Origin: Paracoccaceae bacterium
GTDB lineage: Bacteria; Pseudomonadota; Alphaproteobacteria; Rhodobacterales; Rhodobacteraceae
Assembly (NCBI GenBank): GCA_029244725.1
Contig: JAQWQJ010000030.1
Coordinates: 49,789-113,788, forward strand
Reading direction: 5' to 3'
Length of the DNA stretch: 64,000 nucleotides
Shown: piece after piece, positions 17,292-26,504 of the stretch
Position numbering within the stretch: the stretch's first letter is position 1
Layout: every line of letters begins with the position of its first letter
Program-made: the position numbers and the translations under genes
Notes under the pieces: generated by a model
What the model was told of the DNA's origin: nothing
Databases searched by the model: none
The model's input: the letters and a program-made list of their open reading frames with translations, nothing else

Positions 17292-18452
17292 ATGCATTTC
17301 GGCCTGTCTGAAGAACAAGAAATGATCGTTTCGACGGTCCGCAGCTTTGTTGAAAAAGAAATCTACCCTCACGAAGCCGAAGTCGAACGCACAGGACAAG
17401 TGCCCTTGGAGCTTGGACAAGAGATCAAGCAAAAGTGCCTCGACCTAGGTTTTTACGCCTGTAATTTCCCTGAAGAGGTCGGCGGCGCAGGCCTTAGCCA
17501 TATTGACTTCACCCTCGTCGAACGAGAGCTCGGACGCGGATCAATGGCCCTTACGCATTTCTTCGGTCGCCCGCAAAACATTCTGATGGCCTGCAACGAA
17601 GAGCAACGCGAACGCTACTTACTGCCTGCCGTCCGAGGAGAACGGATGGACGCATTAGCAATGACCGAACCGGATGCTGGCAGTGATGTGCGTGGCATGA
17701 AGTGCCAAGCAGTACGCGAGGGTGGTGATTGGATCATAAACGGCTCAAAACACTTCATTTCAGGCGCCGAGCACGCGGATTTCTTCATCGTCTTTATTGC
17801 CACCGGCGTTGACGAAACCCCGAAAGGCCCGAAAAAGCGGATCACAACATTCCTAGTGGACCGAGGCACCCCTGGCTTTGAAGCACGTGAGGGCTACAAT
17901 TCGGTCAGCCACAAGGGCTATAGGAACTACATCCTTACGTTCGACGATTGCCGCCTGCCGGATGCGCAAGTGCTAGGCGAAGTTGATGGCGGCTTTGCCG
18001 TTATGAACGAATGGCTTTATGCGACTCGTTTGACCGTTGCAGCCTTTTCAGTCGGGCGTGCCCGCCGCTGCTTTGACTATGCGCTAAACTATTCAGCGGA
18101 ACGCAAGCAATTTGGTCAACCGATTGGAAAATTTCAGGGTGTGAGCTTCCAAATCGCCGACATGATTACCGAGATAGATGCTGCCGATTGGTTAACCCTT
18201 GCCGCTGCTTGGAGACTGGATCAGGGTCTACCGGCAAACCGAGAAATTGCCAGTGCCAAGCTTTATGCATCAGAAGCGCTTGCACGAGTCACCGATACAA
18301 CACTACAAATTTTTGGCGGAATGGGACTGATGGACGATTTCCCGATCGAGCGCTTTTGGCGTGATGCCCGTGTTGAACGCATCTGGGACGGTACCAGCGA
18401 AATACAACGCCATATTATCAGCCGCGATCTTTTGCGCCCATTGGGTGCATGA
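17292..18452 (+). CDS. Acyl-CoA dehydrogenase, CaiA-like (possible gamma-butyrobetainyl-CoA dehydrogenase)
   Basis: A 386-residue FAD acyl-CoA dehydrogenase. It shows the N-terminal helical domain, the ALAMTEPDAGSDVRG beta-domain motif, and the C-terminal FGGMGLMDDFPIERFWRD. At the position of the usual catalytic glutamate (EGTSxIQ) it has aspartate: RIWDGTSEIQ. E. coli CaiA also departs from the glutamate there. The ATG at 17292 begins the family start MHFGLSEEQEM; a longer start at 17229 was rejected. With an NDP-forming CoA ligase and CaiD downstream, it could oxidise gamma-butyrobetainyl-CoA to crotonobetainyl-CoA. The electron acceptor (ETF) is not in the window. General short-chain acyl-CoA oxidation cannot be excluded. 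Confidence 0.75.
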   Translation: MHFGLSEEQEMIVSTVRSFVEKEIYPHEAEVERTGQVPLELGQEIKQKCLDLGFYACNFPEEVGGAGLSHIDFTLVERELGRGSMALTHFFGRPQNILMACNEEQRERYLLPAVRGERMDALAMTEPDAGSDVRGMKCQAVREGGDWIINGSKHFISGAEHADFFIVFIATGVDETPKGPKKRITTFLVDRGTPGFEAREGYNSVSHKGYRNYILTFDDCRLPDAQVLGEVDGGFAVMNEWLYATRLTVAAFSVGRARRCFDYALNYSAERKQFGQPIGKFQGVSFQIADMITEIDAADWLTLAAAWRLDQGLPANREIASAKLYASEALARVTDTTLQIFGGMGLMDDFPIERFWRDARVERIWDGTSEIQRHIISRDLLRPLGA

Positions 18453-18489
18453 ACGTGTTTCGAATTGCCTTCGGCAATCCGACAGAGAC

Positions 18490-18530
18490 GAGAGGGCGCA
18501 GCCCTCTCGCGCTCTCCCGAGGTATTTTTT
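18490..18530 (+). terminator. Hairpin with downstream T-run after the acyl-CoA dehydrogenase
   Basis: GAGAGGGC (18490-18497), loop GCA and GCCCTCTC (18501-18508) form an 8-bp stem. A six-T run at 18525-18530 follows after a CTCTCCCGAGG spacer. It probably ends or attenuates transcription between the dehydrogenase and the CoA-synthetase gene. Confidence 0.5.
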
Positions 18531-18550
18531 GCAACATAAAATGCGACTTA

Positions 18551-18574
18551 CCCCCTGCTATGAAAAGCAGGGGG
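18551..18574. repeat. Perfect 9-bp stem-loop in the 265-base gap before the CoA synthetase
   Basis: CCCCCTGCT and AGCAGGGGG flank a 6-base loop. A second small palindrome, CCTCC-GGC-GGAGG, lies at 18672-18684. No protein or known RNA family is recognised in this gap. The run of three hairpins suggests a regulated or repeat-derived spacer. Confidence 0.4.
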
Positions 18575-18717
18575 CTTTACCTTGCACGGTCATCGGCTCC
18601 TCAGCCTGTTCCGCGCTTTATGGAATATCGAGCATTGGTTAAGATTTACTTGCTTTATCTTGCTCAAAATACCTCCGGCGGAGGCTCCTACACTTTCAGC
18701 GCAATCGGGCACTCAAT

Positions 18718-20727
18718 ATGAAACGTGAGCTTTCCCGCCTTTTTCGTCCGCAACGCATTGCCGTCATTGGTGGCGGCGCTTGGGGCAATCTTGTTGTTGA
18801 GCAATGCCGCAAAATGGGGTTCGACGGCGACGTCTGGCGCGTAAACCCAAAGGGCGGCGAAGGTGTTTTCAAAACCCTTCAAGATCTGCCAGAGGCACCA
18901 GACGCAAGTTTTGTCGGCATCAACCGGTTTGCTACAATAGATGTCGTCCGCGAGCTTTCAGAAATGAAGGCCGGTGGTGCCGTTTGTTTTGCGTCTGGTT
19001 TCTCGGAAGCCGCTGCGGAAGACTCCGAGAGCACTAGGTTGCAGGATCGACTGCTGGATGCTGCAGGTGACGTGCCTATTCTAGGACCCAATTGTTATGG
19101 CTACATAAACGCGCTTGATGGCGCTTTGCTTTGGCCGGATCAACACGGCTGTACGCGTGTTGATAGTGGGGTCGCCATTCTTACGCAAAGTTCGAACATT
19201 GGCATCAATTTGACCATGCAATCGCGCGGCTTGCCAATCGCCTATATGGTCGCTTGCGGTAACATGGCCCAGACCACCCAAGCCGATATTGCGTCGGCTC
19301 TACTAGATGACACGAGGGTCACAGCCATCGGGCTACATATCGAAGGGTTTGGCGACCTTCCGGGCTGGGAGAGTTTGGCCCGCAAAGCTCATCGTCTCGG
19401 CAAGCCCATAGTTGCGCTAAAAGTTGGCAAGAGCACTGAGGCTCAGGCGGCTACCATCTCTCATACCGCCTCCCTAGCTGGTGGAGACGCTGGTGCGAAC
19501 GCTCTTCTTGCGCGGCTCGGCATACCAAGGGTTCACAGTCTGACCACGTTTTTGGAGACCTTGAAACTGTTACACTTAACAGGTCCGATTGCATCAAACC
19601 GCATCGGCTCCATATCCTGTTCAGGCGGTGAAGCGAGCTTGGCGGCCGACACCGCGCACAACCTTGATCTTATTTTCCCACCGCTCAGCGCCGCTCAAAC
19701 CACAGCCCTGTCCGCGGCGCTCGGCCCTATGGTCGCGCTGGCCAATCCGCTTGATTATCACACCTACATATGGCGAGACGAGGCCGCTATGACCGCTGCT
19801 TGGTCCGCAATGGCTGATCCAAATTTAGCGCTTTTGATGATCATTCTAGACTATCCAAGAAGCGATCGTTGCGATCCTATTGATTGGGAATTTGCCACAA
19901 ATGCTGCTTTAAATGTGCGCGCGAACACAGGGATCAATGTCGCCGTTGTTGCCACCCTGCCTGAGCTTTTGCCCGAGAACATCTGCACACGCTTGATGAA
20001 AGGTGGAGTGGTGCCATTGATGGGTTTGACCGAGGCAATGGAGGCTGCCGAAACTGCCTCGAAAATCGGAAAACCTTCGCCATTGGACCTCTGCATACCT
20101 TCAATGAAAGCGAACGATCAAACAACTCTTTCTGAGGCTAGCGCGAAGGCAGCGCTGGGTGCTTTCGGCCTCGATACACCTAAATCGGAAGCGGGTAGTA
20201 ACCCTGCTGAAATAGCTGAGCGCATTGGGTTTCCTGTCGTATTGAAGGGCGAAGGCATCGCTCATAAGACCGAAGCTAATGCGGTCGCCCTAAACTTAAT
20301 GACGCCAGCAGAGGTTCAAGGCGCCGCCGGTCAAATGCCCGTAAAATCATTTCTCGTCGAAGAAATGGTAACAGGTGGTGTGGCTGAGCTGATCATTGGC
20401 GTCACAAAGGATCCTGCACATGGGTTCGTCTTGACCCTTGGCGCCGGCGGCATCTTGACCGAAATCCTTAAGGACACAGCATCTTTGTTGGTGCCTTCTG
20501 ATCGCGCCGATATTCAAACGGCACTTATGTCGTTGAACTCCGCTGCGCTTCTGAACGGATATCGCGGTAAACCAGCCGCAAATTTGGACGCCATTCTTGA
20601 TGCGGTCGACGCTGTTCAATCTTACGTACTTGAAAACTCAGACACGCTCAGCGAAGTTGAGATTAACCCGCTTATTTGTACGCCTGAACGGGCGATTGCA
20701 GCAGACGCCCTCATTCGAAAGGCATAG
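18718..20727 (+). CDS. NDP-forming acyl-CoA synthetase (fused alpha and beta subunits)
   Basis: A 669-residue acyl-CoA synthetase of the ADP-forming acetyl-CoA synthetase/succinyl-CoA synthetase superfamily. The order is an N-terminal CoA-binding domain (IAVIGGGAWG), a ligase domain with LGPNCYGY at 122-129 and the phosphohistidine His249 in ISHTASLAGG, and a C-terminal ATP-grasp domain with the second histidine in GIAHKTEANAV. It makes a CoA thioester from an acid, ATP and CoA, releasing ADP. Its gene ends 2 bases before caiD, so the two are probably co-translated. By position it would be the carnitine or gamma-butyrobetaine CoA ligase, replacing the AMP-forming CaiC of enterobacteria. The substrate is inferred. 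Confidence 0.85.
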   Translation: MKRELSRLFRPQRIAVIGGGAWGNLVVEQCRKMGFDGDVWRVNPKGGEGVFKTLQDLPEAPDASFVGINRFATIDVVRELSEMKAGGAVCFASGFSEAAAEDSESTRLQDRLLDAAGDVPILGPNCYGYINALDGALLWPDQHGCTRVDSGVAILTQSSNIGINLTMQSRGLPIAYMVACGNMAQTTQADIASALLDDTRVTAIGLHIEGFGDLPGWESLARKAHRLGKPIVALKVGKSTEAQAATISHTASLAGGDAGANALLARLGIPRVHSLTTFLETLKLLHLTGPIASNRIGSISCSGGEASLAADTAHNLDLIFPPLSAAQTTALSAALGPMVALANPLDYHTYIWRDEAAMTAAWSAMADPNLALLMIILDYPRSDRCDPIDWEFATNAALNVRANTGINVAVVATLPELLPENICTRLMKGGVVPLMGLTEAMEAAETASKIGKPSPLDLCIPSMKANDQTTLSEASAKAALGAFGLDTPKSEAGSNPAEIAERIGFPVVLKGEGIAHKTEANAVALNLMTPAEVQGAAGQMPVKSFLVEEMVTGGVAELIIGVTKDPAHGFVLTLGAGGILTEILKDTASLLVPSDRADIQTALMSLNSAALLNGYRGKPAANLDAILDAVDAVQSYVLENSDTLSEVEINPLICTPERAIAADALIRKA

Positions 20728-20729
20728 TC

Positions 20730-21509
20730 ATGTCCCCAATAAAAACCCGCCGTGAAGGCGCAATTCTTGAGGTCACTCTTGATCGTCCAAAAGCCAATGC
20801 GATTGATTTGGCAACCAGTAAGATCATGGGTGACGTTTTTCAGGACTTTCGTGATGATCCAGAATTGCGTGTGGCAATTTTAACGGGCGGTGGTGAGAAA
20901 TTCTTTTGCCCTGGCTGGGATTTGAAAGCGGCAGCCGACGGTGATGCCGTTGACGGAGACTATGGCGTCGGCGGATTTGGCGGATTGCAAGAAATGCGCG
21001 CTATGAACAAACCGGTGATTGCAGCCGTGAACGGAATTGCCTGTGGCGGAGGTCTAGAGCTGGCGCTTTCTGCGGACATCATCATCGCTGCGGATCACGC
21101 AAGTTTTGCGCTGCCGGAAATCCGTTCAGGCACTGTGGCCGACGCTGCCAGCGTCAAACTGCCCAAACGCATTCCTTATCATATCGCGATGGAACTCCTG
21201 CTTACAGGTCGCTGGTTCGACGTCCAAGAGGCCAACCGCTGGGGTCTTGTCAACGAGATCGTCGCTGGCGATCAACTCATGGACCGTGCATGGGAATTGG
21301 CGCGTCTGTTGGCCTCGGGTCCGCCCCTAGTTTACGCGGCCATCAAGGAAATCGTACGCGACGCCGAGGACAGCAAATTTCAAGACGCTATGAATCGCAT
21401 TACCAAGAGCCAACTGGGTTCTGTCGAAAAACTTTATCGTTCAGAAGATCAGCTTGAGGGCGCAAAGGCGTTTGCTGAAAAGCGCGATCCAGTGTGGAAA
21501 GGGCGCTAA
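20730..21509 (+). CDS. caiD: Carnitinyl-CoA dehydratase (crotonobetainyl-CoA hydratase)
   Basis: A 259-residue crotonase-fold protein that closely resembles E. coli CaiD, including the N-terminal ILEVTLDRPKANAID and the C-terminal FAEKRDPVWKGR. Both crotonase glutamates are present (GGGLEL and FALPEIRSG). CaiD reversibly hydrates crotonobetainyl-CoA to L-carnitinyl-CoA. The gene lies 2 bases after the CoA synthetase and downstream of a CaiA-like dehydrogenase. No caiB-type CoA transferase is present. This is the strongest single piece of evidence that the operon handles carnitine or gamma-butyrobetaine. Confidence 0.82.
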   Translation: MSPIKTRREGAILEVTLDRPKANAIDLATSKIMGDVFQDFRDDPELRVAILTGGGEKFFCPGWDLKAAADGDAVDGDYGVGGFGGLQEMRAMNKPVIAAVNGIACGGGLELALSADIIIAADHASFALPEIRSGTVADAASVKLPKRIPYHIAMELLLTGRWFDVQEANRWGLVNEIVAGDQLMDRAWELARLLASGPPLVYAAIKEIVRDAEDSKFQDAMNRITKSQLGSVEKLYRSEDQLEGAKAFAEKRDPVWKGR

Positions 21510-21513
21510 CACC

Positions 21514-22884
21514 CTACCGACAATCCACAGCCTGTTCAGGTTGGGTGATTACACATGCCCCAGGCAAATCGGAGGGATTCGGGCCTACTGCTAGAACAAT
21601 CAGCTGATCACCACGCGGGTAACTTTTGGCCATTCGGTCGCTTACATCCATAGCTCGCGTGTTGGTAACCTTATCGCCAGCGTTTGGCACATAGGATGGA
21701 TCGATCAAGTTCAGTCGTGCGTCAAGTATTCCGCGGGCTGCCATATCCACATAGCTGACGTTTTCGGCGACTTGATCGGCCAAGCCCGCGCGAAATTGGC
21801 TAAAGCCCTCCATGTTAGGATTTACGCGGTAAGAATCGTAGGTCTGTTTTATGACGTCCCTTGCCTCAACAAGTTTGTTGGCTTCAACGCCTCCGCCAAT
21901 GAACAAAAATGGGTTGTTGCGATCATAGGCCGAATTGCCGCCAAACATTTGATAGCTCGCTCGCAACTCGGTGCGCAGTGCGTCAAACAACGGCGACTGA
22001 CCGGCACGCGAAAAGAACCCCATCGCCAGATGGTCTTCGTAGTGAATACCCTCTTCATCGATTGGCAACTTCCCAACAAACCCAATCATGGTTTGAGGGG
22101 CCTCTGGATCATGTAAATAAATTTCTACCGGCGCATAATTCCCTTGGGCGGATTGAAGCTCGACCGGGTGCCCTTCGGGTAGGTCTGCAAGTAGGCGATC
22201 AACAGCATTGCCAGCATCGTCGGCCGAGATTGCGCCCGTCACAACAACAGTCACACCGGTTTTGCCAATGACGTCCCGATGCCAACGACGCACGTCGCTT
22301 TGATCGACTGCCGCAATAATTTCTGGATCAGTAAGACTGAGACTTTGATTTGCGGGTTGATCCCCAAAAATCGCGAACCGAGCGGCGGTCCAAATCCTGA
22401 AGTTCGTCGTGGAATTATTGGTCGCGATACGACTTGCGAACTCAGATTTCTCACGTTCAAGCCATCTGTCATTGAATTGCGGTCGCGCAAGCATTTCCTG
22501 TACCACATCTAGAATTTCATCGATGTGCTCTTTTGGAAACGAAATCGAACCTATGATATGTTGGGGCTGAGCCAACATATCCCCATACGCATTTTTATCC
22601 TCAAACAAGATCAATACATCCTGCGGGGACAGTTCACTTGTTCCGCCAGACAGAATGGCGCGTGAGGCAACAAGCGGCACAGCTGGGTTCTTGTCCGCTT
22701 CATATGCCCATGTCGTCGGCCATGCGATTTCAATGGTGATGTCAGTTACGCCATCTTCGTAAATCGGCATAAAGGTAAAGGGATGGCCTGCTGGCGAGAT
22801 TTCGCTCGTAACCTCGCGGCTACCCTCTTGCTGACAAGAAGCAAGCGTCAAAGTGCCAAAAACGGCCAGGATGAAATTTTTCAT
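21514..22884 (-). CDS. M16-family peptidase-like protein, inactive subunit, putative lipoprotein
   Basis: A 456-residue protein with the two-repeat M16 (insulinase/pitrilysin) fold. The N terminus MKNFILAVFGTLTLASCQQ has a lipobox (LASC), so it is probably a lipoprotein facing the periplasm. The zinc motif HxxEH is absent from the expected N-terminal region, marking it as the non-catalytic partner. The upstream gene, 14 bases away in the same direction, supplies the active half. Such pairs form alpha/beta heterodimers comparable to PqqF/G-type or mitochondrial processing peptidases. The substrate is unknown. Confidence 0.75.
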   Translation of the reverse strand: MKNFILAVFGTLTLASCQQEGSREVTSEISPAGHPFTFMPIYEDGVTDITIEIAWPTTWAYEADKNPAVPLVASRAILSGGTSELSPQDVLILFEDKNAYGDMLAQPQHIIGSISFPKEHIDEILDVVQEMLARPQFNDRWLEREKSEFASRIATNNSTTNFRIWTAARFAIFGDQPANQSLSLTDPEIIAAVDQSDVRRWHRDVIGKTGVTVVVTGAISADDAGNAVDRLLADLPEGHPVELQSAQGNYAPVEIYLHDPEAPQTMIGFVGKLPIDEEGIHYEDHLAMGFFSRAGQSPLFDALRTELRASYQMFGGNSAYDRNNPFLFIGGGVEANKLVEARDVIKQTYDSYRVNPNMEGFSQFRAGLADQVAENVSYVDMAARGILDARLNLIDPSYVPNAGDKVTNTRAMDVSDRMAKSYPRGDQLIVLAVGPNPSDLPGACVITQPEQAVDCR

Positions 22885-22898
22885 ATAATGTCCAAAAT

Positions 22899-24254
22899 CT
22901 ATTCTGAATATACTTTCCGAACAGCCGTCCGGCTGGTATTTGAAAAATGCGCAAGGAAACCCTGAATGTCGCTAAGTTGAATGCCCTTTAGCGCTTGGAT
23001 CTCTTCATCGTAAGAATACACCTCGGCCCCTCGGCTTAGCAGAAGGGCAGTTTGTTCGGCGTTGTAGTCTTCTAGATACTCAAACGACCCGAGGTATTCT
23101 GTCAGTTGCTGCTTTGCGCGATCAAACGATTGCTGTGGAATGCCGCCTTCAAACGCAACCCGCAGAGCTTTTTCAAAGACCCGATCAATGTCGTTTAAGT
23201 TTGCATCGCGGTCGGGCACGGCATCAAACTCAAGCAAAGCATGGCTTGTTCCGACCATATTGAAATCCATCCAGAAACTTCGGGTGATAAAGTCATCAAA
23301 ACGAAGCGGTCCCGCCACACCCCCCTGCATCGGAGAATCCAAGATCCAATAGCTTAACCAAATGATAAGATCGCAACGCGCTACGGAACCGCAATCCGGC
23401 AGCGGGGCAAGGCTTTTATATAAATAAGTATCCTCGACAATACCGGGCCGTTTCATCTGAACACTGTTTCGAAATGGCTTAAAATCGGTTGCGATTAAGT
23501 CAGGTCTTTTTACGCTCGTCCTTGAAATCCTAGGCACATCCAAACTGGCCAACAGGCTTTTAACCCGCTGTTTTGGCACATCGCCGTAGATGACCAACGT
23601 CGCCTCAGACAAGTTGTGACTTGCTTGGTGAAGTTTTTTTGCGTTGGCGAACCAATACTTTGAAATCTTGTCAGGTGTTCCAAGAACTGATCGCGACAAC
23701 GGCCCATTACTGTAGAGATCACTGTTCATCCCAAAAACAATCGGTAGCAACGGTTTTTCAGCCTGTCGAAACTCATACTCTCGCAAAATTATATCGCGTT
23801 CCTCGGCAGCGAATTGCGGACTGACGGTCAATGGATCGGCAACGGAAATTAGGGTCTCAACGGTCGAGCGTAGATTGCGTGAGGATGACTTCATCCAGTA
23901 ATTCGTCGAAAATTCCGTTGTGCTCGCGTTGGAATGGCGTGCGTGATTTTTGGCACCAGATGCCTCGGTGAACGCGCTGGCCCAAGCTAGGTGTTCTACA
24001 TAATGCGCCATGCCTTCGGAGTAAGGATTGCGGGCCTCTCCCGACGGGAAGGACAAGGTCGTCTTGACGACGCCAGTGTCCGAATCGTGAATGAAATACA
24101 CTTGTCCGAAGACATCAGATTCTATCGTCTCGATACCTTTTGAGACAGCGGGCGGAGGAGATTGAGTGATCGGTGCGCCCTTGAAATAGAAAATCGTCAA
24201 TCCGACGGTGGCGGCCCCGACGAAGGCAGTGAATAACCAGTAGGCAAACTTCAA
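22899..24254 (-). CDS. M16-family metallopeptidase, active subunit
   Basis: A 451-residue M16 peptidase with an N-terminal membrane anchor or uncleaved signal (about residues 4-24, AYWLFTAFVGAATVGLTIFY). The inverted zinc motif HYVEH lies in MAHYVEHLAW near residue 84-88. The third zinc ligand is likely the glutamate in AAEERDIILREYEF about 70 residues later. It is therefore catalytic, unlike its downstream partner. The substrate is unknown; periplasmic peptide turnover or maturation is likely. The pair has no other linked gene. Confidence 0.78.
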   Translation of the reverse strand: MKFAYWLFTAFVGAATVGLTIFYFKGAPITQSPPPAVSKGIETIESDVFGQVYFIHDSDTGVVKTTLSFPSGEARNPYSEGMAHYVEHLAWASAFTEASGAKNHARHSNASTTEFSTNYWMKSSSRNLRSTVETLISVADPLTVSPQFAAEERDIILREYEFRQAEKPLLPIVFGMNSDLYSNGPLSRSVLGTPDKISKYWFANAKKLHQASHNLSEATLVIYGDVPKQRVKSLLASLDVPRISRTSVKRPDLIATDFKPFRNSVQMKRPGIVEDTYLYKSLAPLPDCGSVARCDLIIWLSYWILDSPMQGGVAGPLRFDDFITRSFWMDFNMVGTSHALLEFDAVPDRDANLNDIDRVFEKALRVAFEGGIPQQSFDRAKQQLTEYLGSFEYLEDYNAEQTALLLSRGAEVYSYDEEIQALKGIQLSDIQGFLAHFSNTSRTAVRKVYSE

Positions 24255-24412
24255 AATATACGCTCAAAAATGCAATCTAGAATAGAAGATAGATAAATCA
24301 CTCGCCCAATATAATTGCAAGGTCAACCTTCGCAATTTGGTGCGTATGGCAACTACATCGTGTCGACGAAAATCCAACGTCAAACAACTGAAGATTTACA
24401 CTGTTAGAAGGA

Positions 24413-24487
24413 TGGTGCCACAGGGGAGGATCGAACTCCCGACCTCACCCTTACCAAGGGTGCGCTCTACCACTGAGCTACTGCGGC
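24413..24487 (-). tRNA. tRNA-Thr (anticodon GGT)
   Basis: On the minus strand the sequence begins GCCGCAGTAGCTCAGTGG and ends CTGTGGCACCA, with an encoded CCA. The acceptor stem pairs 7/7 with one G-T. The anticodon stem CACCC/GGGTG encloses loop TTGGTAA, giving GGT (complement at 24453-24455), which reads ACC/ACU threonine codons. The T-arm reads GGGAG-TTCGATC-CTCCC. Confidence 0.95.
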
Positions 24488-24581
24488 CTACACAATAAGC
24501 GTGGCGGGTGATTAGCCCCAATCGAATGCCTGCGCAAGCGTAATCTGGACCCTTATTCATGTCTGGGTTACAGAGATTAGC

Positions 24582-24743
24582 ATGAAACAAAAAAACACTC
24601 GCGACAATTCCCAGACAGCACAAAATTCACGTGATGATCGGCTGAAGGCAGCGCTAAAAGCCAACATGGCAAAGCGCAAAGCCCAAACCAAGGCACGTGT
24701 TGCAGGGAAAAGCGCCGAGGCCGAGGACAAGGGCAAAACCTAA
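24582..24743 (+). CDS. Small basic protein coupled to murA
   Basis: A 53-residue, strongly charged protein, starting [11 protein letters not shown] and ending EAEDKGKT. It contains [21 protein letters not shown], which looks like one amphipathic helix. Its TAA overlaps the murA ATG by one base (TAATG), so it is translated just ahead of murA and may couple its initiation. I recognise no named domain. It was too short to be obvious, and the supporting evidence is the overlap and the codon pattern. The function is unknown. Confidence 0.65.
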   Translation: MKQKNTRDNSQTAQNSRDDRLKAALKANMAKRKAQTKARVAGKSAEAEDKGKT

Positions 24744-26011
24744 TGGATTCGATTCTAGTACGTGGAAATGGACCGCTAAGTGGGCAGGTTCCGATTGCAG
24801 GCGCGAAAAACGCCTGTCTGACATTGATGCCAGCAACATTGTTAAGCGAAGAACCGCTGACCTTAACAAACGCGCCGCGCCTGTCTGACATCAAGACAAT
24901 GACCGAACTTCTGCAATCGCTCGGCGCCGAGATTTCGACGCTTCAAGATGGCAAGGTTATCGCAATGTCCAGCCACAGCATGGACAACCACATTGCTGAT
25001 TATGAAATCGTTCGCAAGATGCGGGCCTCGAACCTTGTGTTGGGTCCGATGTTGGCCCGTTTGGGAAAAGCGGTTGTTTCGCTCCCGGGCGGATGCGCGA
25101 TCGGTGCGCGCCCCATGGATCTGCACATCGAGGGCATGGAGGCCCTTGGTGCGGTCGTAGAATTGCGTGACGGATACCTGCACGCCAACGCGCCTATCGG
25201 CGGTCTTAAAGGCGGCGTTTACAACATGCGATTTGCCTCGGTCGGTGCAACCGAGAACTTTGTTATGGCGGCATCTCTGGCCAAGGGCACGTCCATCCTG
25301 AAGAACGCGGCTCGCGAACCTGAAATCGTCGATCTAGTATCGTGCCTAAAGAAAATGGGTGCGCAGATCGAAGGCGAAGGCACGTCAGAGATCACCATCC
25401 AAGGTGTCGACCGCCTCGGAAGTGCCACACACGAAGTCGTTACGGACAGGATTGAACTGGGCACATACATGCTGGCCCCTGTAATTGCGGGTGGCGAGGT
25501 CGAGTGCCTCGGTGGTCGCCTTTCTCTTGTGAAAGCGTTCTCGGAAAAACTCGACGCGGCAGGCGTTGATGTTAGTGAGACAGAACGCGGACTGTTGGTG
25601 CGTCGCCGCGGAGATCGCGTTAAAGCCGTGGACGTCGTGACCCAGCCGTTTCCGGGCTTTCCAACCGACCTTCAAGCACAAATGATGGCCGCACTTACAA
25701 CCGCCGCTGGTGTTTCGGTCCTTGAAGAAAAGATCTTCGAAAACCGTTTTATGCATGCCCCTGAGCTAATGCGCATGGGCGCGCAAATTGACGTACACGG
25801 TGGCACCGCAACCGTCACCGGAGTTGAAACGCTCAAAGGTGCACCGGTTATGGCGACTGATCTTCGCGCCTCGGTCTCACTCATCCTTGCAGCCCTCGCA
25901 GCCGAAGGCGAAACGCTCGTGAAACGCGTGTACCACTTGGATCGCGGCTATGAACGGGTTGAAGACAAACTGAGCCAGATCGGTGCTCATATCGAAAGGG
26001 TGCAAGAGTAG
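24743..26011 (+). CDS. murA: UDP-N-acetylglucosamine 1-carboxyvinyltransferase
   Basis: A 422-residue enzyme of the EPSP-synthase fold that transfers enolpyruvate from PEP to UDP-GlcNAc, the first committed step of peptidoglycan synthesis. The substrate lysine is at AGAKNACL (about residue 22), and the catalytic cysteine is Cys118 in [14 protein letters not shown], so fosfomycin can in principle alkylate it. It starts inside the stop of the preceding small gene and ends inside the GTG start of the DUF2948 gene, so the three form one translational unit. Confidence 0.97.
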   Translation: MDSILVRGNGPLSGQVPIAGAKNACLTLMPATLLSEEPLTLTNAPRLSDIKTMTELLQSLGAEISTLQDGKVIAMSSHSMDNHIADYEIVRKMRASNLVLGPMLARLGKAVVSLPGGCAIGARPMDLHIEGMEALGAVVELRDGYLHANAPIGGLKGGVYNMRFASVGATENFVMAASLAKGTSILKNAAREPEIVDLVSCLKKMGAQIEGEGTSEITIQGVDRLGSATHEVVTDRIELGTYMLAPVIAGGEVECLGGRLSLVKAFSEKLDAAGVDVSETERGLLVRRRGDRVKAVDVVTQPFPGFPTDLQAQMMAALTTAAGVSVLEEKIFENRFMHAPELMRMGAQIDVHGGTATVTGVETLKGAPVMATDLRASVSLILAALAAEGETLVKRVYHLDRGYERVEDKLSQIGAHIERVQE

Positions 26012-26478
26012 TGGTGCAAGACGCAACCTTCGAAGACGGCCGCGAAAAGCCGGTCAATATTGCCGCCTTGGATCTCGATGACCTCGAAATCCTATCGGCG
26101 CTGATCCAAGACGCAATTTTTCCGATCACCGAGATGAATTGGAACGCCAAGTCCCGTCAGTTCGGCATTTTGCTCAACCGCTTTCGCTGGGAACTCTCAA
26201 CCTCAGACGCAACCAAGCCAGAGCGTGTGCAGTCGGTATTTGCTGTCGACAATGTGACCAATATCTCGTCGCAGGGCATTGATCGCAGCGACAAAGACGT
26301 TGTCCTGTCCGTGCTTTCCGTAGATTTCGAATCCATTGACGAAACCGCAGGGCATCTGACCATTCTGCTGGCCGGTGACGGCGCAATCCGCGTTTCGGTA
26401 GAGGCTTTGGAATGCCGCGTGAAGGACGTCACCCGCCCCTACACCGCCCCTTCCGGACAGTCGCCGTCGCACAGCTAA
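26011..26478 (+). CDS. DUF2948 family protein
   Basis: A 155-residue protein starting at GTG, whose G is the last base of the murA stop codon. The core reads LDLDDLEILSALIQDAIFPITEMNW and AVDNVTNISSQGIDR, and the end VEALECRVKDVTRPY is typical of DUF2948. It is found beside murA in Rhodobacterales and other alphaproteobacteria. No enzymatic motif is apparent and the function is unknown. In many relatives hisD follows; here it does not. Confidence 0.85.
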   Translation: MVQDATFEDGREKPVNIAALDLDDLEILSALIQDAIFPITEMNWNAKSRQFGILLNRFRWELSTSDATKPERVQSVFAVDNVTNISSQGIDRSDKDVVLSVLSVDFESIDETAGHLTILLAGDGAIRVSVEALECRVKDVTRPYTAPSGQSPSHS

Positions 26479-26504
26479 GGATCACACGTTAGGAGCATCA
26501 ACAA

